A stretch of 38,329 nt of DNA from Desulfotomaculum sp. (GCA_003485325.1 DMZI01000077.1:1-38329); one strand, 5' to 3'; shown: positions 23,550 through 31,269, numbered from the stretch's first letter. Numbers and translations are program-made. The notes: generated from the sequence alone by a model not told the origin.

Positions 23550-24302
23550 TTAATCACTTAAAATTGCACCATTATCATCTGCCCCGAAAATAACTCTCTC
23601 ACTAATTACTTTCATTGCCTCATCTGCTGTGTATACTTTTAAATTATCTAATCCAACTAAATCAGGCCTGAATGACATAGGGATAATATATTCGTCTCCC
23701 GATTTTGAAACCAAATATATAGCATCCATCTTAAAAACTCTTATATGCTTTAGTTCTTTAAATTTGGTTAAATCATTATTGATCAATAACTCAGCAATTA
23801 AATCGTTGTCTGAACTTAATTGGACAAAATCTGGAGGAATATTGAGGCCTGTTAAACCCACTTCCCATTTACCGTTGTTTTCCCATACTGTAGAAGAACT
23901 AACCACTCTACCAGAATTATCTAATATGGGCACTTCCCATAAATATTCTCCTGAAAGAATACTACCAAATTGGCCACTTAATTTAAATTTTTGAACAAAA
24001 CTTTTGTCTGCCGTATATACTTTATAAGGATTTCCCATGCTTGTGGGTTGATATTCTTCAGGTTTTGAGCGAAATTGTTCAGGAAGGAAACTCGGATCCT
24101 GACTAATTATATTCATTGCTATGGGGAAGTCAGTATCAAAGACAGATTTGACCTCTACTTTTTCGGTAGCATTTTCAAATGCATCTTTACTAAGCTTATC
24201 TGAGATAGACGATTGAGTATAGCCTTTAGTTATCCTTATACTACTAATGATAATCATCGTTAGGAAAATGATACTTGCAACTATTAAAAGTTTTTTATTC
24301 AA
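23550..24302 (-). CDS. Exported protein of unknown function
   Basis: The 250-residue protein has a clear N-terminal signal sequence or anchor (MNKKLLIVASIIFLTMIIIS) without a lipobox Cys. The rest is a soluble domain with Trp, Val and Ser-rich stretches (YLWEVPILDNSGRVVSSSTV, WEVGLTGLN) and a late LVSKSGDEYIIPMSFRPD segment. I recognise no family. It lies directly downstream of the C39-peptidase fragment on the same strand, an arrangement in which an exported protein accompanies a papain-like exported peptidase, so the two may have formed an operon before the peptidase decayed. It is lower in GC than the rest of the window, consistent with recent acquisition. A terminator follows. Confidence 0.75.
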   Translation of the reverse strand: MNKKLLIVASIIFLTMIIISSIRITKGYTQSSISDKLSKDAFENATEKVEVKSVFDTDFPIAMNIISQDPSFLPEQFRSKPEEYQPTSMGNPYKVYTADKSFVQKFKLSGQFGSILSGEYLWEVPILDNSGRVVSSSTVWENNGKWEVGLTGLNIPPDFVQLSSDNDLIAELLINNDLTKFKELKHIRVFKMDAIYLVSKSGDEYIIPMSFRPDLVGLDNLKVYTADEAMKVISERVIFGADDNGAILSD

Positions 24303-24324
24303 ATATTACACCCCCATTAAAGAG

Positions 24325-24507
24325 TTATTTCCAAAATGCTGAATTACACCAACTAAAAGTATTTATCATGTACGAATAACTACAACGATGACCTAAACCA
24401 TCACCAGGATCATTATAAAGAACGTCTTGAGTCAAGTCATCATTATAACCCTTCAAGGCCAATGCGTGTCCATAACCATAATAATTTGAACATACCGCAG
24501 CTATAGG
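24325..24507 (-). pseudogene. C-terminal fragment of a C39-like papain-fold peptidase
   Basis: The minus strand reads PIAAVCSNYYGYGHALALKG, then YNDDLTQDVLYNDPGDGLGH and ends in FSWCNSAFWK before TAA. GHAL.L.GYN followed by YNDP is the His-containing end of C39-like peptidases. The catalytic Cys half is missing; a stop precedes the fragment at 24508, where the sequence changes to GC-richer DNA. It is therefore a broken remnant. Confidence 0.6.
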
Positions 24508-24518
24508 TCAGGACTGCG

Positions 24519-24758
24519 GTGAAAGAATTATTCGAGCTGAACAAGGGGGATAACGCTGTTCTTTTTGGCAAAGAAATCTGTGACATTATTGACGCCGACT
24601 CACCCCAGGCCGGCCAGAATATTTTTGCCGATGTCGCCCTGGGCGAGTATTTCAGGAGTTTCGTAGCCTACGGGACAATCGCCTTTGCCCTTGTCCTGAA
24701 TATCAGGGAAGCCGAGTTAAACCCTGCCTCCCTCACCGCAAAAACAAGGCAAAAATAA
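24519..24758 (+). CDS. Short hypothetical protein, possibly a gene fragment
   Basis: A GTG start opens 79 codons: MKELFELNKGDNAVLFGKEI, then a middle with ADVALGEYFRSFVAYGTIAF and a basic tail. Base composition matches the GC-richer core genes, unlike the sequence just to its left. There is no ribosome site before the GTG, and the boundary with the peptidase fragment at about 24508 looks like a junction, so this is likely the 3' end of a larger gene. I recognise no family. Confidence 0.35.
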   Translation: MKELFELNKGDNAVLFGKEICDIIDADSPQAGQNIFADVALGEYFRSFVAYGTIAFALVLNIREAELNPASLTAKTRQK

Positions 24759-24802
24759 CGCGACATCCTTCAGCTGCCTCATAGGATTGCTTCCCATCTC
24801 TT

Positions 24803-24837
24803 GAAAAATAATCTTGGCCTGTGAAACAGGCCAAGAT
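24803..24837 (-). terminator. Terminator of the dimethylmalate-type operon
   Basis: On the minus strand ATCTTGGCCTG-TTTCA-CAGGCCAAGAT forms an 11-bp stem followed by TATTTTT. It lies 67 nt after the stop of the lyase gene. Confidence 0.9.
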
Positions 24838-24903
24838 AGATTAAACATTTCAATTGAACCGGCTGACAATTGGAACCAGCAGGCCTGCCAAACTGGCAAA
24901 AGC

Positions 24904-25800
24904 CTATACCGATGAGCAAGCAGCCGCCGGCGCTGTTGCTTTATAGAAGGAACTTTCTTTCTCCCTAAGGACTTCAAGGCCTACAAGCCGGTTAAAATCA
25001 TCAAATGAGTACATCCTGTCCCTATACCCGGCTGTTGTACCGGTCTTCATCAGTTCTTCCAGGACACCCCTTACTGCAAAAGCAGCCGCAAAAAGTGTGG
25101 AAACCGGGTAAACAACTACATTATAGCCGATCTGCTCAAGCTCTTTCATCGGCAGCAGGGGCGTTTTTCCCCCCTCTATCTGGATAATCATGGTGGGGGC
25201 GTCTATTTCGCGGTTTATCCTCTCCATGTGCTCTATCGATTGCGGGGCTTCCACGAAGATCAGGTCCGCCCCGGCCTCCCTATACTTGTTTGCGCGGTAG
25301 ATGGCATCGTCAATGCCGGTCACCGCAATTGCATCCGTCCGGGCCATAATGACTAAATCGGGGTCCACCCTGGCATCAATAGCTGCTTTCAATTTCGCCA
25401 CCATTTCGTCCGTTTCGATGATCTGCTTTCCTTCCATGTGGCCGCAGCGCTTGGGAAAGAGCTGGTCCTCTATGAATATGGCCGCGACCCCACCCAACTC
25501 AAACTCATGCACTGTTCTCATTACGTTTATAACATCACCGTAGCCCGTGTCACCATCGGCAAGAACCGGAATGTTCACTGCTTCGGTAATGTTCTTTGTA
25601 TGCGTCACCATTTCAGTCATGGAAAGTATCGAAAGGTCAGGTTTACCCAAAAGTGTTGCTGTTGTAGGATAACCCCCCGTAGCCAGGGATTTGAAGCCGA
25701 CAAGTTCAATAAGTTTGGCGGCTGTCGCATCATGCGCAATCGGCATGGCTAAAATTTCGTCGCCGTTGATCAGTTCTCTAAGCCGTGTTGTTTTTCTCAT
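24904..25800 (-). CDS. Isocitrate lyase/PEP mutase superfamily lyase, probably 2,3-dimethylmalate lyase or methylisocitrate lyase
   Basis: The 298-residue enzyme cleaves a C-C bond in a 2-methyl-malate-type acid. Family motifs are visible: LRELINGDEILAMPIAHDAT, GFKSLATGGYPTTATLLGKP, ADGDTGYGDVINVMRTV, IEDQLFPKRCGHMEGK with the catalytic Cys, ARTDA and EAPQSIEHM. In the nicotinate fermentation pathway (Eubacterium barkeri Dml) this family splits 2,3-dimethylmalate into propionate and pyruvate; in the methylcitrate cycle PrpB splits methylisocitrate. Neighbouring PrpF-like and LeuCD-like genes favour the first, since no citrate synthase-like gene is present. The ATG overlaps the preceding stop by 4 nt (ATGA), so translation is probably coupled. 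Confidence 0.88.
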   Translation of the reverse strand: MRKTTRLRELINGDEILAMPIAHDATAAKLIELVGFKSLATGGYPTTATLLGKPDLSILSMTEMVTHTKNITEAVNIPVLADGDTGYGDVINVMRTVHEFELGGVAAIFIEDQLFPKRCGHMEGKQIIETDEMVAKLKAAIDARVDPDLVIMARTDAIAVTGIDDAIYRANKYREAGADLIFVEAPQSIEHMERINREIDAPTMIIQIEGGKTPLLPMKELEQIGYNVVVYPVSTLFAAAFAVRGVLEELMKTGTTAGYRDRMYSFDDFNRLVGLEVLREKESSFYKATAPAAACSSV

Positions 25801-26294
25801 TTTCTCTCCTCTATTTTTCTTTTTGTATATTCTATAAGCCCGCCCGCATTGATCAACTCACTAATAAAGTCGGGATAAGGAGCAGCTTTATATGTTAATC
25901 CTGTGGTAGCGTTTTTGATCAGCCCGGCCTCAAGATCAATCTCCAATATATCCCCGGTTTTTGTGCCGTCAACCACTTCGGAGCAATCAAGTAAAGGAAG
26001 TCCGATGTTGATTGCGTTTCTAAAAAATATCCTGGCAAAACTTTTGGCGATTACGCAGGAGATCCCGGAACCCATAATCGAGATTGGCGCTATCTCCCTT
26101 GACGAGCCGCAGCCGAAATTAGTTTCTGCCATGATTATATCTCCCGGTTCCATCTGGGCCGAGAATCCGGGGAAAATATTTTCCATGCAGTGTTTACCTA
26201 GTTCCAGCGCATCTGAAATTGACGCGTAGCGCGCCGGGATAATTGCATCCGTATCAATATTGGCGCCGAATTTATGTACTCTTCCTCTAAGCGT
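25797..26294 (-). CDS. LeuD-like small subunit of an aconitase-family hydratase (DmdB-like), apparent ACG start
   Basis: Small swivelling domain that pairs with the next upstream gene. The family N terminus LRGRVHKFGANIDTDAIIPA is fully encoded in frame but has no ATG, GTG or TTG in front of it. The only position with correct length and spacing is ACG at 26292-26294, 8 nt after AAGGGAGGTG. From there the protein is 165 residues, normal for the family. The first ATG (26186) would delete the conserved DTDAIIPARY segment. Other motifs: NFGCGSSREIAPISIMGSG and FRNAINIGLPLL. The start overlaps the large-subunit stop by 8 nt. An ATG-to-ACG change, rare initiation or a base error could explain this. 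Confidence 0.82.
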   Translation of the reverse strand, partial: TLRGRVHKFGANIDTDAIIPARYASISDALELGKHCMENIFPGFSAQMEPGDIIMAETNFGCGSSREIAPISIMGSGISCVIAKSFARIFFRNAINIGLPLLDCSEVVDGTKTGDILEIDLEAGLIKNATTGLTYKAAPYPDFISELINAGGLIEYTKRKIEERK

Positions 26295-27549
26295 CGCCGG
26301 TCACCTCCCTTGGATCAGTCAGCCTGCCGGTCAAAGCGCTGGCAGCGGCGGTCGCCGGGTTGACCAGGTAAATCTCAGACGACGGGTCTCCCATTCTGCC
26401 GATAAAGTTCCTGTTTGTAGTGGAAACACAGCGTTCTCCCGCAGCCAGCACACCCATATGGCCTCCCACGCAGGGCCCGCAGGTCGGAGGACTTACCATT
26501 GCACCCGCTGTGACAAAAGTTTCCATATAACCCAGGCGGAGCGCATCCAAATACACCTGCTGTGAACCGGGAATAATTATGCAGCGGACCTTTTTGCTGA
26601 TTTTCCTTCCCTGCATAATAAGATGGGCGTAATAAAGATCTTCCAGACGGCCGTTTGTGCAGCCGCCGATGACCACCTGATCTATCTCAATTTCCCCTAC
26701 CTTGCCGACCGCCATAGCGTTGCTGGGCAGATGGGGTAGGGAAACCTGGGGTTCAATCTCTTCAACATTGTATTCAAACACCTGCGCATATTCATCGTCG
26801 CCGTCATTTTTATAAATTGTAAAAGGCCGTTTTGCTCTTGGAACGAGATATCCCATTGTCTTATCGTCTACCTCGCAGATACCCGCCTTGGCGCCAGCCT
26901 CAATAGCCATGTTGGCGATCGTAAAGCGACCGTCCATGGAAAGGTCCGAGATAGCTTCCCCGGTGAACTCCATAGCCGCATAAAGAGCGCCGTCGACACC
27001 GATCCGGCCGATTGTATAAAGGATTAAATCTTTGCCGGTTACCCATTTGCCGGCTTTACCGTTATACGAGAATTTGAACGTCGGGGGCGCTTTCATCCAA
27101 ATTTCCCCCGTCGCCATTGCCACAGCTATATCGGTAGACCCCATACCCGTAGCAAAAGCGCCAAGCGCCCCGCAAGTGCAGGTATGTGAATCCCCCCCGA
27201 CCACAACATCACCGGGAAGAACCAGCCCTTTCTCGGGAAGGTAAACATGTTCAATCCCCATGTCTCCGCATTCAACATAATGAAGTCCTTGTTCAAGCGA
27301 AAAGTCCCGGATCTTTTTAATCTGTTCCGCTGCGGCGACATCCTTGTTGGGTGTGAAATGATCCATTACGAAAACCACTTTTGAGGGATCAAAAAGCTTT
27401 TTAACTCCCAGCAGGTCAAGCTGCTTGATTGAGATATACGCTGTCAGGTCGCTGGCCATGACCAGATCCACTTTTACATTGACAAACTCCCCGCTGGATA
27501 CAGATTCCTTTCCTGCATGGGCAGCAAGTATCTTTTCTACAATAGTCAT
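26287..27549 (-). CDS. LeuC-like large subunit of an aconitase-family hydratase (DmdA-like, 2,3-dimethylmalate dehydratase candidate)
   Basis: The 420-residue protein carries the [4Fe-4S] active site: GGCTNGRLEDL (about 293-303) and PPTCGPCVGGHMG (about 353-365) supply the three ligand Cys. VMDHFTPNKD and GGDSHTCTCGALGAFATGMGS are further aconitase motifs. It is the two-subunit LeuC type, not the long single-chain AcnD type. Alternatives are 3-isopropylmalate, homoaconitate or citramalate/methylmalate hydratases. Between a 3-methylitaconate isomerase-like gene and a dimethylmalate-lyase-like gene, DmdA is the most consistent choice. Weak ribosome site (CAGGG). Confidence 0.9.
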   Translation of the reverse strand: MTIVEKILAAHAGKESVSSGEFVNVKVDLVMASDLTAYISIKQLDLLGVKKLFDPSKVVFVMDHFTPNKDVAAAEQIKKIRDFSLEQGLHYVECGDMGIEHVYLPEKGLVLPGDVVVGGDSHTCTCGALGAFATGMGSTDIAVAMATGEIWMKAPPTFKFSYNGKAGKWVTGKDLILYTIGRIGVDGALYAAMEFTGEAISDLSMDGRFTIANMAIEAGAKAGICEVDDKTMGYLVPRAKRPFTIYKNDGDDEYAQVFEYNVEEIEPQVSLPHLPSNAMAVGKVGEIEIDQVVIGGCTNGRLEDLYYAHLIMQGRKISKKVRCIIIPGSQQVYLDALRLGYMETFVTAGAMVSPPTCGPCVGGHMGVLAAGERCVSTTNRNFIGRMGDPSSEIYLVNPATAAASALTGRLTDPREVTGDA

Positions 27550-27596
27550 TTAAACCCTGTCCCCTATTAAAACTTATGACCTTTAAGCCCGCTTTC

Positions 27597-28709
27597 TTAT
27601 ATATAAACGTATCCTTCCATGATTCTTCTGGCCGTCCTGTACATGGCGGCTTTCTCCAGATGGAAGGAAGAATTATTCTCGGAAAACTTGATATCCACTG
27701 AAATACATCCCGAGAAATGGCCGATTGTTACAGTTCCGTTACGCCCCGCTTTTGGTTTGACGAACTCGTTGACAATCGATCCCTTCATCTTGGCGGCAAC
27801 CCCCGTTGTAATGCATCCGGTGCCGGGGTATGCCTTATGCATCATTCCTGCAGCATAGACCTTGGACAGTATGGTCACATCATCGGTCCGCATCAGTTCA
27901 CCAGTTGCCGAGTTGACCCAGGGTACGGGTTCCTGGACCAGAGCGAGCATAGGCATAAGAGCAGCTTTTGCCTCTATGTTGGACATGCGGGCCGCTTCAA
28001 GGCGGATCTGCTCCATCGATTCAATAAGTTCCCTGTTTGAATCAAGGTCTCTTGCCGATTCCGTGCCCTTTAAGCTGAGATCTCTAGCTCTGACGAAGGC
28101 AACAACGGTGGAAACGTCAATTATTGAAGCCTCAATTTTACCAAAGTTCCTGACTTCGAGCACATCTTTCGGTTTACCAGTAGGCAGAAGGCTTCCGGTA
28201 AGGGTACCTGTGGTCCCGGAATAATCCAGCGATATTTTTGAACCTGATCCCGGTACGCCGTCAACCGTGAAGTCGCCTTCGTAGACCGTTTTACCGTTTT
28301 TAGTAGGAAACTCAACGTTCAGGTACTTATCAACATTCACACAGTAAACCCTCACCGTTGCTTTCCGGCCCTGCGCCCTGACCAAACCCTCGTCAACGGC
28401 ATAAGGACCTACGGCTGCGGATAGGTTGCCGCAGACCCATCCCCAGTCTATCGTCGGCTCCGTAATGCCGACCTGGCCGAAAATATAGTCTACGTCGGCG
28501 TCTTTGCGGCTGGGAGGGCCGATAATGGCGACCTTGCTGGTCAGTATGTCCGCTCCGCCGAGGCCGTCAATCTGCCTTTTGTCCGGACTGCCGATAACCC
28601 TTAAGATAACTTTTGTCCTCTCTTCAATATCCCGGGGAAGTTCATTTTCATTGAAGAATACGCCTTTGCTTGTTCCGCCCCTCATAATTACACACCGGAG
28701 CTTTTTCAC
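27597..28709 (-). CDS. PrpF/3-methylitaconate isomerase family protein
   Basis: A 370-residue isomerase with two diaminopimelate epimerase-like halves. Signatures: CVIMRGGTSKGVFF at the N terminus (about 6-19), IDGLGGADILTSKVAIIGPP, GQVGITEPTIDWGWVCGNLS with the catalytic Cys, and IDVSTVVAFVRARDL. PrpF acts on 2-methylaconitate; the paralogue Mii moves the double bond of 3-methylitaconate to 2,3-dimethylmaleate in nicotinate fermentation. The LeuCD-like and lyase genes downstream favour a Mii-like role. GTG start 8 nt after AGGAGGGGG. It is the first gene behind the T-box and its terminator, so its transcription should depend on the leader. Confidence 0.9.
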   Translation of the reverse strand: MKKLRCVIMRGGTSKGVFFNENELPRDIEERTKVILRVIGSPDKRQIDGLGGADILTSKVAIIGPPSRKDADVDYIFGQVGITEPTIDWGWVCGNLSAAVGPYAVDEGLVRAQGRKATVRVYCVNVDKYLNVEFPTKNGKTVYEGDFTVDGVPGSGSKISLDYSGTTGTLTGSLLPTGKPKDVLEVRNFGKIEASIIDVSTVVAFVRARDLSLKGTESARDLDSNRELIESMEQIRLEAARMSNIEAKAALMPMLALVQEPVPWVNSATGELMRTDDVTILSKVYAAGMMHKAYPGTGCITTGVAAKMKGSIVNEFVKPKAGRNGTVTIGHFSGCISVDIKFSENNSSFHLEKAAMYRTARRIMEGYVYI

Positions 28710-28761
28710 TTCTTAACCCCCTCCTGTGTTGAAACCTTTCGTAAATTCCCAGCTTTGCGCC

Positions 28762-29093
28762 GGTTCGGAAAATAAAAAAAGCCCATATTTTTCATCCCCC
28801 AGGGACGAAAACTACGAACTTCGCGGTACCACCCTGATTGGCTGTATATAAAAACACAGCCCACTCTTAAAAAGTACGGAAACTTCATCCGGTATGGGAA
28901 TAACGTTCCGATACCCCTTCCCTCTAACGCTGGAAATGCGGCTTAGCCTACTCGCCATCAAGGATTTTCAGCCTGCTCCTCCGGAGTGAACTTCAGCTGT
29001 CCATATCTAAAGGCGCTCCCAGTCACGGCACCTTCTCCCTGAAAAACTGGGTCCAGCTATACTTTTCTCCTTCACAGGATTTTGTTTTGATTT
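28762..29093 (-). promoter_or_regulatory. T-box leader, specifier UUC (Phe), controlling the PrpF-LeuC-LeuD-lyase operon
   Basis: On the minus strand Stem I begins near 29078 with GGAG-AAAAGTA and closes with CTCC at about 28982. The apical part has the AGAAGGTGCCGTGACTGGGAG-type region that contacts the tRNA elbow. The specifier loop reads CAGCT-GAA-G-TTC-A-CTCC, aligning with the GAA-N-XXX-A layout of known leaders, so the specifier is UUC. The T-box AGGGTGGTACCGCG is present around 28822-28835; its variable base, U, would pair with A73, as in tRNA-Phe. A hairpin (TTTTCGTCCC-TGG-GGGATGAAAA) and a T-run follow at about 28770-28812. When uncharged tRNA binds, the antiterminator forms and transcription continues. 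Phe is unexpected for this operon. Confidence 0.95.
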
Positions 29094-29099
29094 ACAAGT

Positions 29100-29128
29100 A
29101 ATATAGCATACCTAAAAACACTATGCAA
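29100..29128 (-). promoter_or_regulatory. Sigma-A promoter for the T-box operon
   Basis: On the minus strand TTGCAT (29123-29128) and TATATT (29100-29105) are spaced by exactly 17 nt. The predicted RNA would begin about 29093, just before Stem I. Confidence 0.75.
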
Positions 29129-29270
29129 TATGTCGGCCAGGCTATTTTTAAAAATTTTTTATCCGAAGCAAGCCGGCGCCGCTGCCGGATGTTTTTCGAT
29201 GCGTATAAAAAACTTTTGACAGGGAAACTATAAAAAGGAAAAAACATATACCCACAAGGAGGATTTCCAA

Positions 29271-29798
29271 ATGCCCAAAAATGAGACCAATGAACCATCA
29301 CGACCGGCAAAAAAGACACCCGATATAGAAACTGAACAGGGAACAAATCCCACTAACTATACCCAGTACTCCAGTCAGGGCGGAATGCAGTCACAGCCTT
29401 ACGGGCAGCCTCAAGCTTATGGCCAGCCCCAGCAGCAGGGCCCCATGTTCTCCAGACCAATGGGCGCCCAGCAGCCTATGGCTTCACAGCCTTATATGCA
29501 GCAGGCGTTCCAGCTCTACCAGCAAATTCAGCAGCTTAAAACCCAGGCAATACAGGAACAGCAGTATAACCAGCAGTACATGAAACAGTCCATCAACCAG
29601 GCTATTTCTCTTCTTAACCAGGGGATGCAGTATCTGCAGCCTGCCGGGGCGTTTTCCCAGATGATCCATGCTATTGACAATATGCAGCAGCTGCTCAAGC
29701 AAATTGCAGGCCAGCAGGCCCAGGAGTTCCAGCCGGGTCAGCATACATACGGCAGTCAGTACACTTATCCGGGACACCAGGGCCCGTACACTTATTAA
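29271..29798 (+). CDS. Gln-rich low-complexity protein, possible spore coat or surface component
   Basis: The 175-residue protein is almost entirely low complexity: a charged start (MPKNETNEPSRPAKKTPDIE), a repeat region of YGQPQ-type units (about 40-75), a Gln-rich helical middle (about 78-145, QLYQQIQQLKTQAIQEQQYN) and a Tyr/Gly-rich tail (TYGSQYTYPGHQGPYTY). This composition is seen in spore coat and exosporium proteins of clostridia, but I recognise no family. Excellent ribosome site AAGGAGG 8 nt before the ATG. It stands alone, between the divergent T-box operon and the decayed ABC transporter. Confidence 0.75.
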   Translation: MPKNETNEPSRPAKKTPDIETEQGTNPTNYTQYSSQGGMQSQPYGQPQAYGQPQQQGPMFSRPMGAQQPMASQPYMQQAFQLYQQIQQLKTQAIQEQQYNQQYMKQSINQAISLLNQGMQYLQPAGAFSQMIHAIDNMQQLLKQIAGQQAQEFQPGQHTYGSQYTYPGHQGPYTY

Positions 29799-29803
29799 CC
29801 TTT

Positions 29804-29830
29804 TTGACAACGAGAAATTACCGTTAAAAT
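29804..29830 (+). promoter_or_regulatory. Possible promoter for the decayed ABC transporter
   Basis: TTGACA (29804-29809) is followed after 15 nt by TAAAAT (29825-29830). The spacing is short, so the call is tentative. A terminator lies between it and the gene. Confidence 0.35.
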
Positions 29831-29852
29831 AGATTCATTAAAGCAGCGCCTG

Positions 29853-29882
29853 GTCCCCTTTAAACAAAAGGGGACTTATTTA
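29853..29882 (+). terminator. Intrinsic terminator upstream of the ABC-transporter remnant
   Basis: GTCCCCTTT-AAACA-AAAGGGGAC forms a 9-bp stem followed by TTATTTAT. It may end the transcript of the Gln-rich protein gene or act as an attenuator. Confidence 0.85.
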
Positions 29883-29913
29883 TCTCCTGCGTTTGATTGA
29901 CTAAGAGGGCCCT

Positions 29914-30490
29914 TTGATAAAAGTTATTGAAATAAAAAATCTCACCAAGTATTACGGCAGGCAGCGGGGCATTATTGATGTCAGCTTCAATGTTGAGGAG
30001 GGCGAGATCTTCGGCTTTATCGGCCCTAATGGCGCCGGAAAGTCAACCGCTATCCGGACCATCCTGTCCCTGATTTACCAGACCAGCGGAAGCGCAAAGA
30101 TATTCGGAAAAGACTGCCTGAAATACGGTCCAAAAAAGAAATAGGTTATCTGCCCTCGGAAGTGCTTTACTATGAAAATATGAGGGTGATTGACCTGCTG
30201 AAATACTCGGCGAGCTTTTATAAAAAGGACTGCAGCAAAAGAATAACTCAGCTTGCTGAAACAATGGACCTGGATCTTAAAAAGACGAATCAGCGATCTG
30301 TCTTTCGGCAATAAAAAGAAAGTCGGTATTTTCCAGGGTCTGCTTCATGACCCGAAATTAATTATTCTGGACGAGCCGACCATCGGTCTTGATCTTTGAA
30401 CCTGTGTTTTTCGTCTTATCTCTTATAATTATTGCGGCAATGTCAGTTGCAACATTTGTTTTTTATAAAAGAAAGGATTTAACCGTTTGA
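29914..30490 (+). pseudogene. Decayed ABC transporter: ATPase with frameshifts fused to a permease tail
   Basis: The first frame (TTG start) encodes an ABC ATPase N terminus with Walker A GFIGPNGAGKSTAIRTIL and runs to a stop at 30142. The homology continues in another frame (EIGYLPSEVLYYENMRVIDL) and, after a further shift near 30285, as ISDLSFGNKKKVGIFQGLLH with the Walker B region LIILDEPTIGLDL. It then jumps directly to EPVFFVLSLIIIAAMSVATF and FYKRKDLTV, the last transmembrane helix of an ABC-2 permease. At least two frameshifts and one large deletion are therefore present. It resembles bacitracin/daunorubicin-type exporters. Neither half can work. Confidence 0.9.
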
Positions 30491-30520
30491 CGTGCGGAGA
30501 TTTAATCCCGATAATAGATT

Positions 30521-30543
30521 GGGAGAGGCGGCGAGGCCTCTCC
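30521..30543. repeat. Intergenic hairpin followed by TAAGCGAGG
   Basis: GGAGAGG ... CCTCTCC (30522-30543) forms a stem and is followed by TAAGCGAGGTGATTGTGG. A related word pair (GGGAGAGGC and CTAAGCGAAG) occurs in the hairpin at 37778-37826. It is probably a dispersed repeat; there is no T-run, so it is not an intrinsic terminator. Confidence 0.45.
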
Positions 30544-30572
30544 TAAGCGAGGTGATTGTGGTACTAGTTGGC

Positions 30573-30764
30573 TTATCTCAAATCCTTCAAGTTAATATAG
30601 GTGTACCTTCGTTGTTTTCTCTTGACCACGAGATGCGAAAGGTAAGCCGCCCCTGTTAAGGAAACCATCAGGGCCTCGGTAACAATGGCTCTTTTGGAAA
30701 GAGTTCCTTTCAGATGAGATCTGTTTAAGAGCACTCTTCTAAAAATCTTCTTCATCATAAACAT
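30573..30764 (-). CDS. Small basic protein with one possible membrane segment
   Basis: ATG at 30764 lies 9 nt after AAGGAGGT and gives 63 residues: MFMMKKIFRRVLLNRSHLKG, a hydrophobic stretch (ALMVSLTGAAYLSHLVV, about 31-47) and a basic tail. An upstream in-frame ATG at 30848 is unlikely because it lacks a ribosome site. I recognise no family; its strong initiation signal argues it is real. Confidence 0.55.
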   Translation of the reverse strand: MFMMKKIFRRVLLNRSHLKGTLSKRAIVTEALMVSLTGAAYLSHLVVKRKQRRYTYINLKDLR

Positions 30765-30946
30765 CCCTTTTGTACCTCCTTCTTGCTGAATATTCGTCAA
30801 AAACAACAACTTACCTTTAAGTAAATTATGGATCTTTGTAGTATGCATTCAAATATCCATACATTTAAAAGTCTTGCCGCAAGTATATAAGAAGGCCTCG
30901 AAGAATATTAAAAACGCGTATTTTGGCTAAATAACTTTGTCGACAG

Positions 30947-31015
30947 TTAAGCTTTGTTGAGTGAGAACCATCCTTTTTGCATTTTCTTGTCATCTTTTAA
31001 CGGAATAATTGTCAA
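30947..31015 (-). CDS. 22-residue micro-ORF with a strong ribosome site
   Basis: AAGGAGGT, a 7-nt spacer, then TTG encodes MTIIPLKDDKKMQKGW and FSLNKA before TAA. The signal is as good as that of the annotated genes nearby, and the divergent gene at 31072 uses a similar site. It may be a small peptide gene or a truncated remnant. Confidence 0.4.
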   Translation of the reverse strand: MTIIPLKDDKKMQKGWFSLNKA

Positions 31016-31071
31016 GGAATATACCTCCTTTTACCGAAATAAATAACAATTGCAAAAAGGAGGTTTGGATT

Positions 31072-31269
31072 GTGGAGCAGTACATTTACGCTAAAAACAA
31101 GGCGGATCTCTTTGACAAACTAATCAAGATAAAAGCTTACAAAGAATCTTTATATGACGGTAAAGAAGCAATAGTGACATCTCAGCTGAACGATGTAAAT
31201 TTTAACGGTTGTACTCACAAAAGAATTTGGATAACCGTTAACCTCAGGGAATGCGCAAAACAAGGCTAA
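31072..31269 (+). CDS. Small conserved-looking hypothetical protein
   Basis: A GTG 8 nt after AAGGAGG starts a 65-residue protein, MEQYIYAKNKADLFDKLIKI ... SQLNDVNFNGCTHKRIWITV. It has no signal peptide or membrane segment and looks like a compact mixed alpha/beta domain. I recognise no family. It is convergent with the histidine kinase gene, whose stop lies 26 nt away. Confidence 0.6.
   Translation: MEQYIYAKNKADLFDKLIKIKAYKESLYDGKEAIVTSQLNDVNFNGCTHKRIWITVNLRECAKQG

Noticed and set aside
24904..28709. Methylcitrate cycle operon (prpB-acnD-prpF)
   Set aside because: The hydratase is a two-subunit LeuC/LeuD type and no citrate synthase-like gene is present, so a dimethylmalate-type route fits better.
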